DNA of 64,000 nt from Lachnospiraceae bacterium. GTDB taxonomy: Bacteria > Bacillota > Clostridia > Lachnospirales > Lachnospiraceae. The stretch lies in contig SVFH01000009.1 in assembly GCA_015056945.1 (NCBI GenBank), positions 43,260 through 107,259 of the forward strand, given 5' to 3'. The notes below the pieces were generated by a model. It had not been told where the DNA came from and did not search any database. It saw only the letters and a program-made list of their open reading frames with translations. Numbering within the stretch: the first letter of the stretch is position 1; each line of letters opens with the position of its first letter. Shown here in pieces: positions 1-8,658 of the stretch. The translations under genes and the position numbers were made by a program.

Positions 1-485
1 TCCTGAACAGGTCTGTCTTCTACGGTTACTGTTCTTGCGCTGTTCTTTCTTTCTCTTTCAATTGCTTCGTTGATTTCTTCTTCTGTCACTTCGATTTCTG
101 CCTTAGGTACGGTTACGCCTTTGTACTTACCTAATTTCACTTCCGGCTTTAATGCCACTTCAGCTGTAAAGATAAAAGGTTTGCCTGCTTCAATCTGAAC
201 AACATCAATCATCGGGGAAGAAACGATTTCTTCTTCGCACTCATCATATACGTTAGCATATACTTCAGGGATAATAATATTAGCTGCATCTTCAAAGAAT
301 ACTTCTTTGCCGTACATCTGCTCAATCATCTTTCTGGGTGCTTTACCCTTACGGAATCCCTGAATCTGAATGCTGCTCTTATTCTTCTGATAAGCTTTCT
401 CTACTGCTTTCTCAAATTCCTCAACAGCAACTTCAATGGTGATTTTCGCCATATTCTTTTCTAATTTCTCGATTGTAAAACTCAT
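1..485 (-). CDS. tig: Trigger factor, N-terminal part (cut by window edge)
   Basis: Ribosome-associated chaperone that meets nascent chains at the exit tunnel. About 161 residues are visible. The ribosome-binding signature GFRKGKAP sits at residues 43-50, where the family has it, and the visible part ends as the FKBP-like peptidyl-prolyl isomerase domain begins (RTVTVEDRPVQ). The ATG at 485 is preceded by a strong AAAGGAGG site. The C-terminal chaperone domain lies outside the window. In many clostridia tig is followed by clpP, clpX and lon, which would be to the left here; that is expectation, not seen. The assignment is secure from the N-terminal domain alone. Confidence 0.96.
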   Translation of the reverse strand, partial: MSFTIEKLEKNMAKITIEVAVEEFEKAVEKAYQKNKSSIQIQGFRKGKAPRKMIEQMYGKEVFFEDAANIIIPEVYANVYDECEEEIVSSPMIDVVQIEAGKPFIFTAEVALKPEVKLGKYKGVTVPKAEIEVTEEEINEAIERERKNSARTVTVEDRPVQ

Positions 486-624
486 TTTAATCCTCCTTTA
501 TGTCACGCGCCTCATTGCGTTTCATTTCTTTTTTTCTTTGATGTATCTTATATGCAAGTGCATATTCACAGTCATTCTACGATTATAGCACAAGATTTAC
601 CAAAAGAAAAGCACAAATATTTCC

Positions 625-654
625 AACATATTTTCTTTTATTAATCACATACTA
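625..654 (+). promoter_or_regulatory. Possible forespore sigma-G type promoter for the spore protein gene
   Basis: The sequence CATACTA at 648-654 matches the sigma-G -10 consensus (CATAMTA). AACATA at 625-630, with a 17-base spacer, partly matches the -35 element. It lies 63 bases before the start of a spore-protein gene, which is the expected target of this sigma factor. A 7-bp stem-loop (661-677, GATAAGC/GCTTATC) follows in the leader. Assignment rests on consensus only. Confidence 0.4.
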
Positions 655-716
655 ACAGCAGATAAGCGATGCTTATCAAAACAAAAACAAGAAGATAGAA
701 AATGGAGGAAACAAAA

Positions 717-908
717 ATGACAAAGAATTCAAACTCTAACAAAAATGCAAAGGCAACTTTAAGCCAGTTCAAGAACGAAGTGGCAAGCGAACTCGGTATC
801 ACTTTAAAGGATGGTTACAATGGTGACCTTACTTCTAAAGAAGCCGGTTCTATCGGTGGTGAAATGGTTCGTAGAATGATTAAGCGTCAGGAAGAAAGCA
901 TGAAATAA
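717..908 (+). CDS. Alpha/beta-type small acid-soluble spore protein
   Basis: Spore DNA-binding protein that coats and protects DNA in the dormant spore and is degraded by the GPR protease at germination. The 63-residue product carries the family core: KNEVASELGI (region of the GPR cleavage site), then LKDGYNGDLTSKEAG and GGEMVRRMIKRQEE. An upstream in-frame ATG at 702 overlaps the GGAGG ribosome binding site (704-708), so the ATG at 717, eight bases after it, is the likely start. The gene stands alone on the plus strand between tig and the DJ-1-like gene. Its presence argues that the organism, or a recent ancestor, makes endospores. Alpha/beta SASPs come as multigene sets, so no specific symbol is given. 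Confidence 0.95.
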   Translation: MTKNSNSNKNAKATLSQFKNEVASELGITLKDGYNGDLTSKEAGSIGGEMVRRMIKRQEESMK

Positions 909-944
909 GATCCTTTTTCAGGATAAAATGAACGCAAGATAAAA

Positions 945-990
945 GAAGCTGCGTCACAAGCCAACTGGTCTGTGTCGCAGCTCCTTTTCT
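945..990 (+). terminator. Rho-independent terminator, probably bidirectional
   Basis: AGCTGCGTCACA (947-958) pairs with TGTGTCGCAGCT (971-982) with one mismatch, followed by a short T-rich run on the plus strand and preceded by AAAA, which reads TTTT on the minus strand. It separates the convergent spore-protein and DJ-1-like genes and can serve both. Confidence 0.8.
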
Positions 991-1006
991 TATATTTCAA
1001 AACTTT

Positions 1007-1552
1007 TTAATACAGTAACGCATCTGCCATGGCATCTGCCTCTTCCGGACTCTTCAATGTTGCCAGAATCTCAAGCACAAAATCAAGCGCACAGCCCATC
1101 GCACGGGAAGTAATAATATTTCCGTCCTTTGCAACCGCTTCATCTGTTACAATTGCGCCCTCCAATTCATCCTCAAAACCGGGATAACAGCATGCTGTCT
1201 TTCCTTTGAGCATATCTTTGTGTCCCAAAATGCTCGGTGCTGCACAAATAGCCGCAACAAGCTTCTCCTGTGCATGGAATGAATCAAGCACTTTCATTAA
1301 TGTTTCACTTTTTTCCAGATTTAATGTTCCGGGCATCCCACCGGGTAATACACATACATCGTATTCCTCTGCTTCTCTGCCCGATAACATACAATCCATT
1401 TTCACATCAATGCCGTGTGAACCGCATACGCTCGCTTCTCCCGTCACGGAAATCATATCTGTTTGAATTCCGGCACGTCTTAATACATCTACCACGGTCA
1501 GCGCCTCAATTTCCTCATAACCGGGTGCAAAAAAAACTGCTACTTTTGCCAT
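1007..1552 (-). CDS. DJ-1/PfpI family protein (ThiJ/YajL-like)
   Basis: 181-residue single-domain member of the DJ-1/PfpI superfamily, the usual length for bacterial YajL/DJ-1 proteins. Members act on reactive carbonyls, as deglycases or glyoxalases, or as oxidative-stress chaperones; the exact reaction here is not decidable. The nucleophile elbow is visible as AAICAAPSIL near residue 100 with the reactive cysteine, and the supporting acidic residue is in GYEEIEALT near residue 15. An AAGGAGG site precedes the ATG at 1552. It is the last gene of the minus-strand string, 23 bases after the HflC-like gene, so it may be cotranscribed with the SPFH and transporter genes. Confidence 0.9.
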   Translation of the reverse strand: MAKVAVFFAPGYEEIEALTVVDVLRRAGIQTDMISVTGEASVCGSHGIDVKMDCMLSGREAEEYDVCVLPGGMPGTLNLEKSETLMKVLDSFHAQEKLVAAICAAPSILGHKDMLKGKTACCYPGFEDELEGAIVTDEAVAKDGNIITSRAMGCALDFVLEILATLKSPEEADAMADALLY

Positions 1553-1575
1553 TTTTCATCCTCCTTCTGTTATGC

Positions 1576-2442
1576 TTAATAAAATATTTGTGCCAGCGGC
1601 GAATCTTTTGCAAGAATCAAAGTCTTATTTCCTCCGCGTAAAGCTTCTTTGGCAGCTTCAAGGCTTCTTGTGTAATCATAAAACTCTGCTTTACTCTCAT
1701 CAGAATATGCTTCCGAAAGAATCCGCATGTACTCGCCTTCACCTTTTGCCCGAAGCAGTTCTGCTTCTTTCTCTGCATTAGAAATCATAATCGCAACCTG
1801 CTTATCCGTTTCATTTCGAATAACTTTTGCTTCTGATTCACCTTCGGCAGTATATGTTGCTGCAATATTATCACGTTCTGATATCATTCGCTCATATACA
1901 GCTGTTTTATTATCGCTCGGAAGATCAAGTCTCTTTGTTTCCACTTCCAAAATGCGAATACCGTACTGTTGAACCGAAGTCCCGATTGTTTCAATAATCT
2001 CATTCTGCAAAGCATCACTTCTTCCGCTGATTACTTCTTCCTGGGTCATACTGCTGATAACATTTTTCGTTGCATTATAAACAACCGTATCTATTCTGCT
2101 TTCCGCATTTCCGAGAGACATATTCAAAGATTGTGCAAATTTCAAGGCATCTGTAATTTCCCATAACACATAACAATCACAAATCATCGTTTTTTTGTCA
2201 CGTGTAATAACATCCGAAGGTGCCAAATTGTATAAAAGAATCTGCTTCGGAATTGTAGATGTTGTTTCCACAAACGGAATGCGGAAACTGAGCCCTGCCT
2301 CACTAATGACGCGGTCTATTTTTCCAAACTGTTTTACCAGTGTGTATTCGTCTTCATTCGTGATTACCATGGACGAAGAACCGATTACAACTCCAACCAG
2401 TAAAATAAAAAGAATAATAATGAAAGGGATTGTCTTTTTCAT
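1576..2442 (-). CDS. hflC: HflC-like SPFH/band-7 membrane protein
   Basis: 288 residues: one N-terminal transmembrane helix (about residues 4-22), an SPFH domain (about 25-200), then a charged helical region with the HflC-type stretch ERDNIAATYTAEGESEA. In proteobacteria HflC with HflK forms a large membrane assembly that surrounds and modulates the FtsH protease. Here the gene overlaps the upstream hflK-like gene by four bases (ATGA), so the two are translationally coupled and very likely form a hetero-oligomer. GGAGGG precedes the ATG. No ftsH is nearby. The HflC label is by domain order and pairing; the proteins might instead scaffold the transporter encoded just upstream. Confidence 0.85.
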   Translation of the reverse strand: MKKTIPFIIILFILLVGVVIGSSSMVITNEDEYTLVKQFGKIDRVISEAGLSFRIPFVETTSTIPKQILLYNLAPSDVITRDKKTMICDCYVLWEITDALKFAQSLNMSLGNAESRIDTVVYNATKNVISSMTQEEVISGRSDALQNEIIETIGTSVQQYGIRILEVETKRLDLPSDNKTAVYERMISERDNIAATYTAEGESEAKVIRNETDKQVAIMISNAEKEAELLRAKGEGEYMRILSEAYSDESKAEFYDYTRSLEAAKEALRGGNKTLILAKDSPLAQIFY

Positions 2443-3473
2443 CTGTCGCCCTCCTCTCCCTGCGGTAATGTTACAAGCGGATCTGTTGTTGTACCGGGAA
2501 TGCTGAATGTATACGGATATATCGGAATCACTTTCTGTGTACTTCCGTCACCGCTGTCAATAATCACGGTCAACTCCGGCAGCAATTCTTCCATTGTTTC
2601 ATAAAACATTCTTCTTTTGGTCACAAGCGGATTTTTAATATATTCTGCATATGTTGCATTAAAGACTGCAACCTCTGCTGTTGCCTGGTTAATACGCTGT
2701 GTCATTTCAGCCTCTGCAAGCTGTTTGATTTTATCTGCTTCAGCCTGTGCAGCAGGTATCTGCTCATTTCTGTATTTTTGTGCATTGTTTAATGCAGTTT
2801 CTTTACCTTGTTTCGCCGTTTCTACTGCTTTAAATGCCTGCATAACATCTTCCGTCGGCGGCTCAGAATCCTGAATCGTAATATTCACAAGCTGAATCCC
2901 CATATCGCGCTCTTCCAAACGTTCCACAACCATCTCACGAATAGATGCCTGAATCTCATTCTTGCCGGATGTAAGTACGCTGTCAACATCATAGCTTCCG
3001 ATTACATTACGGATACAGGATTGTGAGATATTTTTCAGAATTCCCACCGGATCTTCTGAAGCAAAAGTTGCTTTCACCGGATCCGAAATACGATATTCCA
3101 CAAAGAAATCAACATTTACAAAGTTATAGTCCGATGTAATCATAAGGGATTCATCTTCCATGTATTCATCCGTATCAAGGCTGTATCCGATAGGGAATCC
3201 CTGGATTGTTGTATTTACTTTGATTACATTCTGAATAAAAGGAACCTTAAAATGCAATCCGGGTTCGGTTACGGCACGGGCCTTTCCGAATGTCACCAAA
3301 ACGCCCTGTTCCTGTTCCCTGATCTGATATGTACTCTGCGAAAGCGCAATTAAGGCTATCACTGCAACAATAACAATACAGCACCACAGAATAATTTTGG
3401 ATGGTTTTGGTGACTTTCCGTCCTTCGGCTTTCCATTGCTTGAAAAACGTTCAAAAATATTTTTTTCAGCCAT
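2439..3473 (-). CDS. hflK: HflK-like SPFH/band-7 membrane protein
   Basis: 344 residues: a short cytoplasmic head, one transmembrane helix (about residues 28-50), an SPFH domain beginning YQIREQEQGVLVTFGKA, and a long helical tail rich in Ala, Gln and Glu with the HflK-type pattern YRNEQIPAAQAEADKI. The open frame extends 27 codons further up, but that would run into the upstream lipoprotein gene. The ATG at 3473 has an AGGAAGAG site and is preferred. Coupled by ATGA overlap to the hflC-like gene. The glycine-rich head of enterobacterial HflK is absent. It follows the large solute-binding protein gene by 67 bases, in the same direction, so the pair belongs to the end of the transporter string. 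Confidence 0.85.
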   Translation of the reverse strand: MAEKNIFERFSSNGKPKDGKSPKPSKIILWCCIVIVAVIALIALSQSTYQIREQEQGVLVTFGKARAVTEPGLHFKVPFIQNVIKVNTTIQGFPIGYSLDTDEYMEDESLMITSDYNFVNVDFFVEYRISDPVKATFASEDPVGILKNISQSCIRNVIGSYDVDSVLTSGKNEIQASIREMVVERLEERDMGIQLVNITIQDSEPPTEDVMQAFKAVETAKQGKETALNNAQKYRNEQIPAAQAEADKIKQLAEAEMTQRINQATAEVAVFNATYAEYIKNPLVTKRRMFYETMEELLPELTVIIDSGDGSTQKVIPIYPYTFSIPGTTTDPLVTLPQGEEGDR

Positions 3474-3540
3474 ATTTCTCTTCCTTTCTGTACAATAATC
3501 CGAATGTAATTCATTTACATTCGGATTATCATTTGTTTCA

Positions 3541-5973
3541 TTATCTTCCTTCATTCACATAGGTCTGAACCCTGCTCTGAATAATTTCAACAACCTGTTT
3601 GGCATTCTTTTGTCCTGCATAAAACGGTGCTGCTTCTTCTGTAATGATATTGGAAATCTGATCATTCGTAAAAGTTACGGATTCAACACCTGAAATGTAT
3701 TCCAGAAGATACTCCGCACGTTCCTTAGATATCGGAGGAAGCACTAATTCCTGACTGCCGTTATAATAGAAGTCATCATATTCATGTCTTACCCCCTCCG
3801 AATCAATATAAAATTCTTTCTGCATCTGTACTTCCATCATTTTATTCACAGCAGAGATACGAACCGGGAAATTGTACTCTACTTTTTCCTGATACTCCGA
3901 TGTCATAAAAGTACGGATAAACTCCCATGCTGCCTCTTTATTCTTAGACTTTGCAGAAATTGCATATATCTGATTCAGACAAAGAACTGCACCCTTTCCT
4001 TCTGTACCAGGGAAACCAACAAGTTCAATCTTCTCGCCGAAATCACCTTGCTCCAAACGATTAAAGTCTCTGAAATTCGAAAGAAACGCATGTGATAAAA
4101 TCGCCTTATCTTCACGATAGATAGTCTCATATGTCTCAAAGCTTTCTTCATCGTAATTAATCTCTGTCGGATACTTTGCCGTGTACTCCAATGCTTTGGC
4201 AAAAGAATCAGAGAAATTGCATTTTCCCGTACGAATATCAAGGTATTCGTCATATCCGAGCGTGAGCAGATGAAACAGAATCGTTTCATTTACGGTACTA
4301 TAAAAAGCATTCACTCCAAGCTTTTGTTCCAACGCCTCAAGTTCCTCAAATGAAATTCGTCCGCTCTCCGGCGCATATTTTTCTTTCATTGCCATGGACA
4401 TAACATAAAAGCTTGATGTAACTGCGTACATCTTATCTTCTGAAGAAAGCGCAGCTTTTACATTCGGGAAAATATCATTTTCGTCTATATCGGCATCTGC
4501 GCTGATGAAATCATTCAAAGGTGCGAAAGTTCCTTTTTCCATATAATTGTAAAACTGCTCTGTCGTTTCTGTCATAAAAATAATATCCGGACAGTTTCCC
4601 GAAATCAAATCATTATTAAATGCTTTCTGCGCTGATTCCCAGTCACCGTTTTCGTCCCGGTAATTTTTTACCTGAATTCTTATGTTTTCATTTTTCGAAT
4701 TAAACTCTATGATTTTGGATGCAAGTTCATAATCATAGTAGAGCATGCCGATTGTAATCGTCTCCTTATCGGCTATTTCCGAAGGAGCAACTTTTTTGCA
4801 AATTACAACGCCTTCCATAATCCAGGTTTCTTTGTTTCGTTTGCCAAACACAACCGTATTTTCATCCAATAAAAACGGTTCCGATAAAGTTCCGCCGTCT
4901 ATATCAGACTCAATAAATCCCATAAGCTTAACCGCTTCAGCCTCTCCTGCTTTCCATCCGTATATTCCGGAGCTGCCAAGAACTGTAGCATCATAACTTC
5001 CGCTTCCGTTTTCAAATGTTGAATAATCTCCAAGAGAAATTTCATATTCCTGTCCCAGCTTAAACGCAGTCAAATCGAGGGCAATCACGACCTGTGCCCA
5101 TTCTCCGTTCGGTAACTCCTTATCGGCAGTTGCGAAAACACCACCGCTCGGCGAACAGAAGTAGGAATACAAATAATTATCCGACTTGATTTCTCCAAGA
5201 AGTTTAAACTCTGTATCAAATACCTGAATCGTATTCTCCATTCCGGCAACCAATTTGCCGTCTTTTGTCATAATAAGTTTCTGTACGTAAGCAAATTCGG
5301 AGTCTCCGACACTTATTTCTACAGAAGCTGTTTCATTTCCTTGCAAATCATATTTTTTAAGAAACCATTGTTCAAAATTATTAACCACCGCATAAATTAC
5401 GGAATTTTCCAAGTCGGGTAATACCTGATTAACAGAAGCCCCGCCACTCAGATTGATGTCAGTTGACTGTGCAACACTTCCATCCTGATTATAAACGATT
5501 ATATGAACAATTGTTAAATAATCCTCTATATTATTTTCATCTTCCCAATATTCGTCTGTCTCAGGCAGAATCTCCGGATTCTCCGGATCCTCTAAATCAG
5601 TTTGCATTTCCGCATCTTCTGAATTAATTGCTTCAGATTCCGCTTCCGTAGCATTTGCCGGCGTTCCCATCGCATCGGGCAAAGATATGTGAATCTCATC
5701 TTCCATGGTGCCGTCATAAACCTCTCCGTCACCTTCGGGTATGTCCGGATAAATCGTTTCCAGATAAATTGCCGCAATCTGTTCCCCACAAGGAAACATC
5801 TTCAACAAATATCCATATTCCGCTTCCGAAATTTCAAATGAACTGCTTTCCTTAAACACATAATTCCTATAATCGACTGTATCGCTATTCCCTTTTTTGC
5901 ATGCAACCGCCACAAAAATCAGGCCGACAGCAATCAATAAAAGAATTCCTTTCCTCATCATGCTCTTACTCAT
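3541..5973 (-). CDS. Very large extracellular solute-binding lipoprotein (two-part)
   Basis: 810 residues, about twice the size of ordinary family-1 solute-binding proteins. A lipoprotein signal peptide ends at the lipobox VAVAC (Cys25). Residues about 30-400 are beta-strand rich, with an acidic low-complexity stretch (about 85-150) and repeated strand patterns such as KDGKLVAGMENTIQVFDTEF, suggesting a beta-propeller or similar sensor fold. Residues about 405-800 look like a sugar-type solute-binding domain (ETITIGMLYYDYELASKIIEF near its start; CPDIIFM further on). AAAGGAGGAG precedes the ATG. It overlaps the MacB-core-like gene upstream by four bases and belongs with two sugar-type permeases and an HlyD-like adaptor. 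Ligand unknown; the N-terminal half could be an enzyme or docking module. Confidence 0.8.
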   Translation of the reverse strand: MSKSMMRKGILLLIAVGLIFVAVACKKGNSDTVDYRNYVFKESSSFEISEAEYGYLLKMFPCGEQIAAIYLETIYPDIPEGDGEVYDGTMEDEIHISLPDAMGTPANATEAESEAINSEDAEMQTDLEDPENPEILPETDEYWEDENNIEDYLTIVHIIVYNQDGSVAQSTDINLSGGASVNQVLPDLENSVIYAVVNNFEQWFLKKYDLQGNETASVEISVGDSEFAYVQKLIMTKDGKLVAGMENTIQVFDTEFKLLGEIKSDNYLYSYFCSPSGGVFATADKELPNGEWAQVVIALDLTAFKLGQEYEISLGDYSTFENGSGSYDATVLGSSGIYGWKAGEAEAVKLMGFIESDIDGGTLSEPFLLDENTVVFGKRNKETWIMEGVVICKKVAPSEIADKETITIGMLYYDYELASKIIEFNSKNENIRIQVKNYRDENGDWESAQKAFNNDLISGNCPDIIFMTETTEQFYNYMEKGTFAPLNDFISADADIDENDIFPNVKAALSSEDKMYAVTSSFYVMSMAMKEKYAPESGRISFEELEALEQKLGVNAFYSTVNETILFHLLTLGYDEYLDIRTGKCNFSDSFAKALEYTAKYPTEINYDEESFETYETIYREDKAILSHAFLSNFRDFNRLEQGDFGEKIELVGFPGTEGKGAVLCLNQIYAISAKSKNKEAAWEFIRTFMTSEYQEKVEYNFPVRISAVNKMMEVQMQKEFYIDSEGVRHEYDDFYYNGSQELVLPPISKERAEYLLEYISGVESVTFTNDQISNIITEEAAPFYAGQKNAKQVVEIIQSRVQTYVNEGR

Positions 5974-7079
5974 TTTGTCTCCTCCTTTTTCACTTTCCCT
6001 TTTTTATCCGTGCTTCTTTGTGAAAACCACCCCTGTATATATTCCACCATCGTCACGATACCTTCCTTGGTCGGTTTATGTTTCACCATAAATACGATTA
6101 CAGCCACAATCCAATATAACACAAGTGCGGCAACAATACAAACCTGAACCAATGCAACCTCTGCAAGTTTTTCTTCTTTTACTCTTGCAATATTTTCCCA
6201 AAACGGCAGTACAATATCATTTACCTTCATAGAGCGCACTGCTCGTGTTTTCAAAATCTGATAAAATGCCTCATAACTGAATCTGTCAGAATTTTCCACA
6301 ACTGCCATGTCCGTATCTTCAAAATTAAAAAACGGTTCCGTGAGTTTCATTGCAAATCCCCTGACAGGATTCGGTAATACTGCCTCATACATGGTAATCG
6401 CTGCCTCCGGAAAGACAGACGCATAAGACTCATACGGCAGATATACCGTAAGTTCATCGCTTCCTGCCATTTGCTCCAGTTCTCCTTCGGGACGTTCATA
6501 AACGCCTCCAATCCTGTAATAAGCATCATTGATTCTGACATCTTTCCCCTCGATATCGGAAGAGCCGAACAATTGCCATGCAACGTTTTCATCTATCAGC
6601 ACAACATCTTTACGGATGTCGCTTTCCGCAAAATACCTGCCGGATAATAATTTCACAGGATGAAACAGAAAGAAATCACCTCCGACACCGATTGCAGTGA
6701 CTGAAACACTCTTCTTTTCGCCCTGCACCGTTAATTCCCCGAATGACGCATACGTATCCACATAAAGTCTTGCCAAGGAATTATCCGGTTCTTCGCCTGC
6801 ATCCTTCAAGGCCTTTTCCATTTGATAACGCGTACTTTGAATCTGCTCAGTTCCGAGACAAAGGCGTTCGCTAAAGAAAAAACTAAGCTGTGCATAATCT
6901 CCCTGCGCAGACCAGCGTTTCGCCATTAACTGATCAGGCAAACTTTCCTTTTGACGTTCTAAATAGAAAGTAATGCCTGCCAGAAAGCATAACAATATCA
7001 GAGTGAGCAGTAACGCAATAAAATGAACGCGGCCCGTTTTGCGGATGACTGACGCGAAAAAAGTTCTTATTTTTTGCAT
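5970..7079 (-). CDS. MacB-core-like membrane protein (periplasmic-core domain between two membrane helices)
   Basis: 369 residues. One transmembrane helix near residues 19-40, then a large extracytoplasmic domain (about 41-300) that resembles the MacB/FtsX periplasmic-core fold: stretches such as FHPVKLLSGRYFAESDIRKD and VLIDENVAWQLFGSSDIEGK are typical. A single helix follows (about 307-332), then a basic tail. Real MacB permeases have four helices (one before and three after the core) plus, in MacB, a fused ATPase. This protein therefore keeps the core but lacks two helices of the FtsX domain and any ATPase. The gene lies one base after the HlyD-like adaptor gene and overlaps the lipoprotein gene by four, so it is clearly part of that unit. 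Role unknown; possibly it links adaptor and binding protein. Confidence 0.7.
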   Translation of the reverse strand: MQKIRTFFASVIRKTGRVHFIALLLTLILLCFLAGITFYLERQKESLPDQLMAKRWSAQGDYAQLSFFFSERLCLGTEQIQSTRYQMEKALKDAGEEPDNSLARLYVDTYASFGELTVQGEKKSVSVTAIGVGGDFFLFHPVKLLSGRYFAESDIRKDVVLIDENVAWQLFGSSDIEGKDVRINDAYYRIGGVYERPEGELEQMAGSDELTVYLPYESYASVFPEAAITMYEAVLPNPVRGFAMKLTEPFFNFEDTDMAVVENSDRFSYEAFYQILKTRAVRSMKVNDIVLPFWENIARVKEEKLAEVALVQVCIVAALVLYWIVAVIVFMVKHKPTKEGIVTMVEYIQGWFSQRSTDKKGKVKKEETK

Positions 7080-7080
7080 C

Positions 7081-8643
7081 TTAATTCATTCCTTCCGCCA
7101 AACGAATCTGATCTCCGGCCTCCAAAGGCTTGGTCGAAGTCGTAATAACATACTCATATCCTTCCAGTAATGCATTTATGGCAGTGTACTTGTCATCACT
7201 TGCCAAAACCTCCACATCAACACGCTGTGCCACATATCTGTTTCCGAACGGCGCTGACTTGGATTGTACAATCAAAATAAACTTACCGGAATTATCTTCC
7301 CTGACTGCACTATTTGGTACAATCAATTCATACTCCCTGCTGCGTTGACCTACCGCCAGCGTCAGACTGTCTCCCGGCATCACATCCGCACCCGCTATTT
7401 CAAATACCAGCAGTCTGTTTTCCCTGGGATTCTCCGGATCACTTTTGATTGCCGTTAAGTTTGCGGTAATATCTCCGTAATACCACATATTCTGCACCTC
7501 AACCGGGTCTCCCACACGAATAACGCTCGCCTGCTTCACCCCTGTTGAAAATGTAAGCATCATTCCCTTGCCGTCAATCTGCATTACCGCAGCATCCGCA
7601 CCCGCCTGCGTTGTTTCTCCGGCTGCATACGAAAGTGAAGTAACCTTACCGTCAACAGGCGCATTAATGGTTGCACCGATAGACTTCTGTTCCATTTTTT
7701 CAACTTCCGCCCTCTGCTCGGTAATTTTTCGATAGCTTTCTGCCAAATCAAGTTCTAAAATGATATCAGCAAGTTTTTTCTCCTTCTCTTGCGTACTTGC
7801 TGCAAGTTTTCCTTCTTCTTCTATTTTTTGACGCTGCAGCTGCGCAATCTGATTCGCAATTTCGGGACTGTTCAATTTCTGTTCCAGGGCAATCTGTGCA
7901 TTTGCAACTTTCGCTTCGAGCTTCCACACCTTTTCCTGTGCCGCATCCAATGCTTCTTTAGCCGCAATCTTCTCCGGGTCATCATCAGGTCTCTCTGCGA
8001 GTGCATCGTATGCAGCCTGTTTCCTTGACAAGTCAACTCTCGCATTATTCAAGGCAATCTGTGCATCAGCAAGTGCCTTGCTCTCCGCCGAAGCATCCAC
8101 CTTGTTCTGCTCCAGCAAAGAAATCTGTTTCATCAAATCATCCACAACCTTCTGAGACGCATCAATCTTGGACTGCAACCCGGAAATACTGTCCTGACTC
8201 TGTTCAAGCGTCCGAACATTTCCTGCCTGAATTTCTTTCAACCTTGCATTTGTAATTCCGCCATTGAGAACCGCTTTCTCAAATTCAATTTCCAATGAAG
8301 CCAATTCATTACGTGCAGTCTTTAATTCTTCACTTTCTTTATCTTCAAGATAATAAAGTACATCACCCTTTTTTACGAAATCATCTGTTTTAACAGCGAC
8401 GCTCTTAATCGTACGGGTTTCATCGACAACAACATGATAAGGATCAATTGCTTCTACTACACCCGAACCGCGAATTTTATTGGAAATAGGTCCGCTTTGT
8501 ACATACTCTGTTGCAACCTGCGGAAGAGAATAATTCATAATTGTATTGGAAAAGAAAGTGAGAACAAGCATCACACTTAAAAAAATAATTGCGACGTTTT
8601 TAATCCATTCTCTTTTTTTGCCTGTTTTATTATCATGTTCCAT
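7081..8643 (-). CDS. HlyD/RND-type membrane fusion (adaptor) protein
   Basis: 520 residues. An N-terminal membrane helix (about residues 17-35) is followed by a lipoyl-like half domain (GSGVVEAIDPYHVVV to VKKGDVLYYLED), a long coiled-coil hairpin (about 105-330, full of Ala, Glu, Gln and Lys), the second lipoyl half (ATINAPVDGKVTSLSYAAGE) and beta-barrel plus membrane-proximal domains. This is the order found in HlyD/MacA-like adaptors, which in Gram-positives usually work with an exporter permease and ATPase. Here the partners are a MacB-core-like protein (1-base spacing) and sugar-type import permeases (15-base spacing upstream). No ATPase is encoded in the unit. AAGGAG precedes the ATG. 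Confidence 0.88.
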   Translation of the reverse strand: MEHDNKTGKKREWIKNVAIIFLSVMLVLTFFSNTIMNYSLPQVATEYVQSGPISNKIRGSGVVEAIDPYHVVVDETRTIKSVAVKTDDFVKKGDVLYYLEDKESEELKTARNELASLEIEFEKAVLNGGITNARLKEIQAGNVRTLEQSQDSISGLQSKIDASQKVVDDLMKQISLLEQNKVDASAESKALADAQIALNNARVDLSRKQAAYDALAERPDDDPEKIAAKEALDAAQEKVWKLEAKVANAQIALEQKLNSPEIANQIAQLQRQKIEEEGKLAASTQEKEKKLADIILELDLAESYRKITEQRAEVEKMEQKSIGATINAPVDGKVTSLSYAAGETTQAGADAAVMQIDGKGMMLTFSTGVKQASVIRVGDPVEVQNMWYYGDITANLTAIKSDPENPRENRLLVFEIAGADVMPGDSLTLAVGQRSREYELIVPNSAVREDNSGKFILIVQSKSAPFGNRYVAQRVDVEVLASDDKYTAINALLEGYEYVITTSTKPLEAGDQIRLAEGMN

Positions 8644-8658
8644 TATTTCGTTCTCCTT

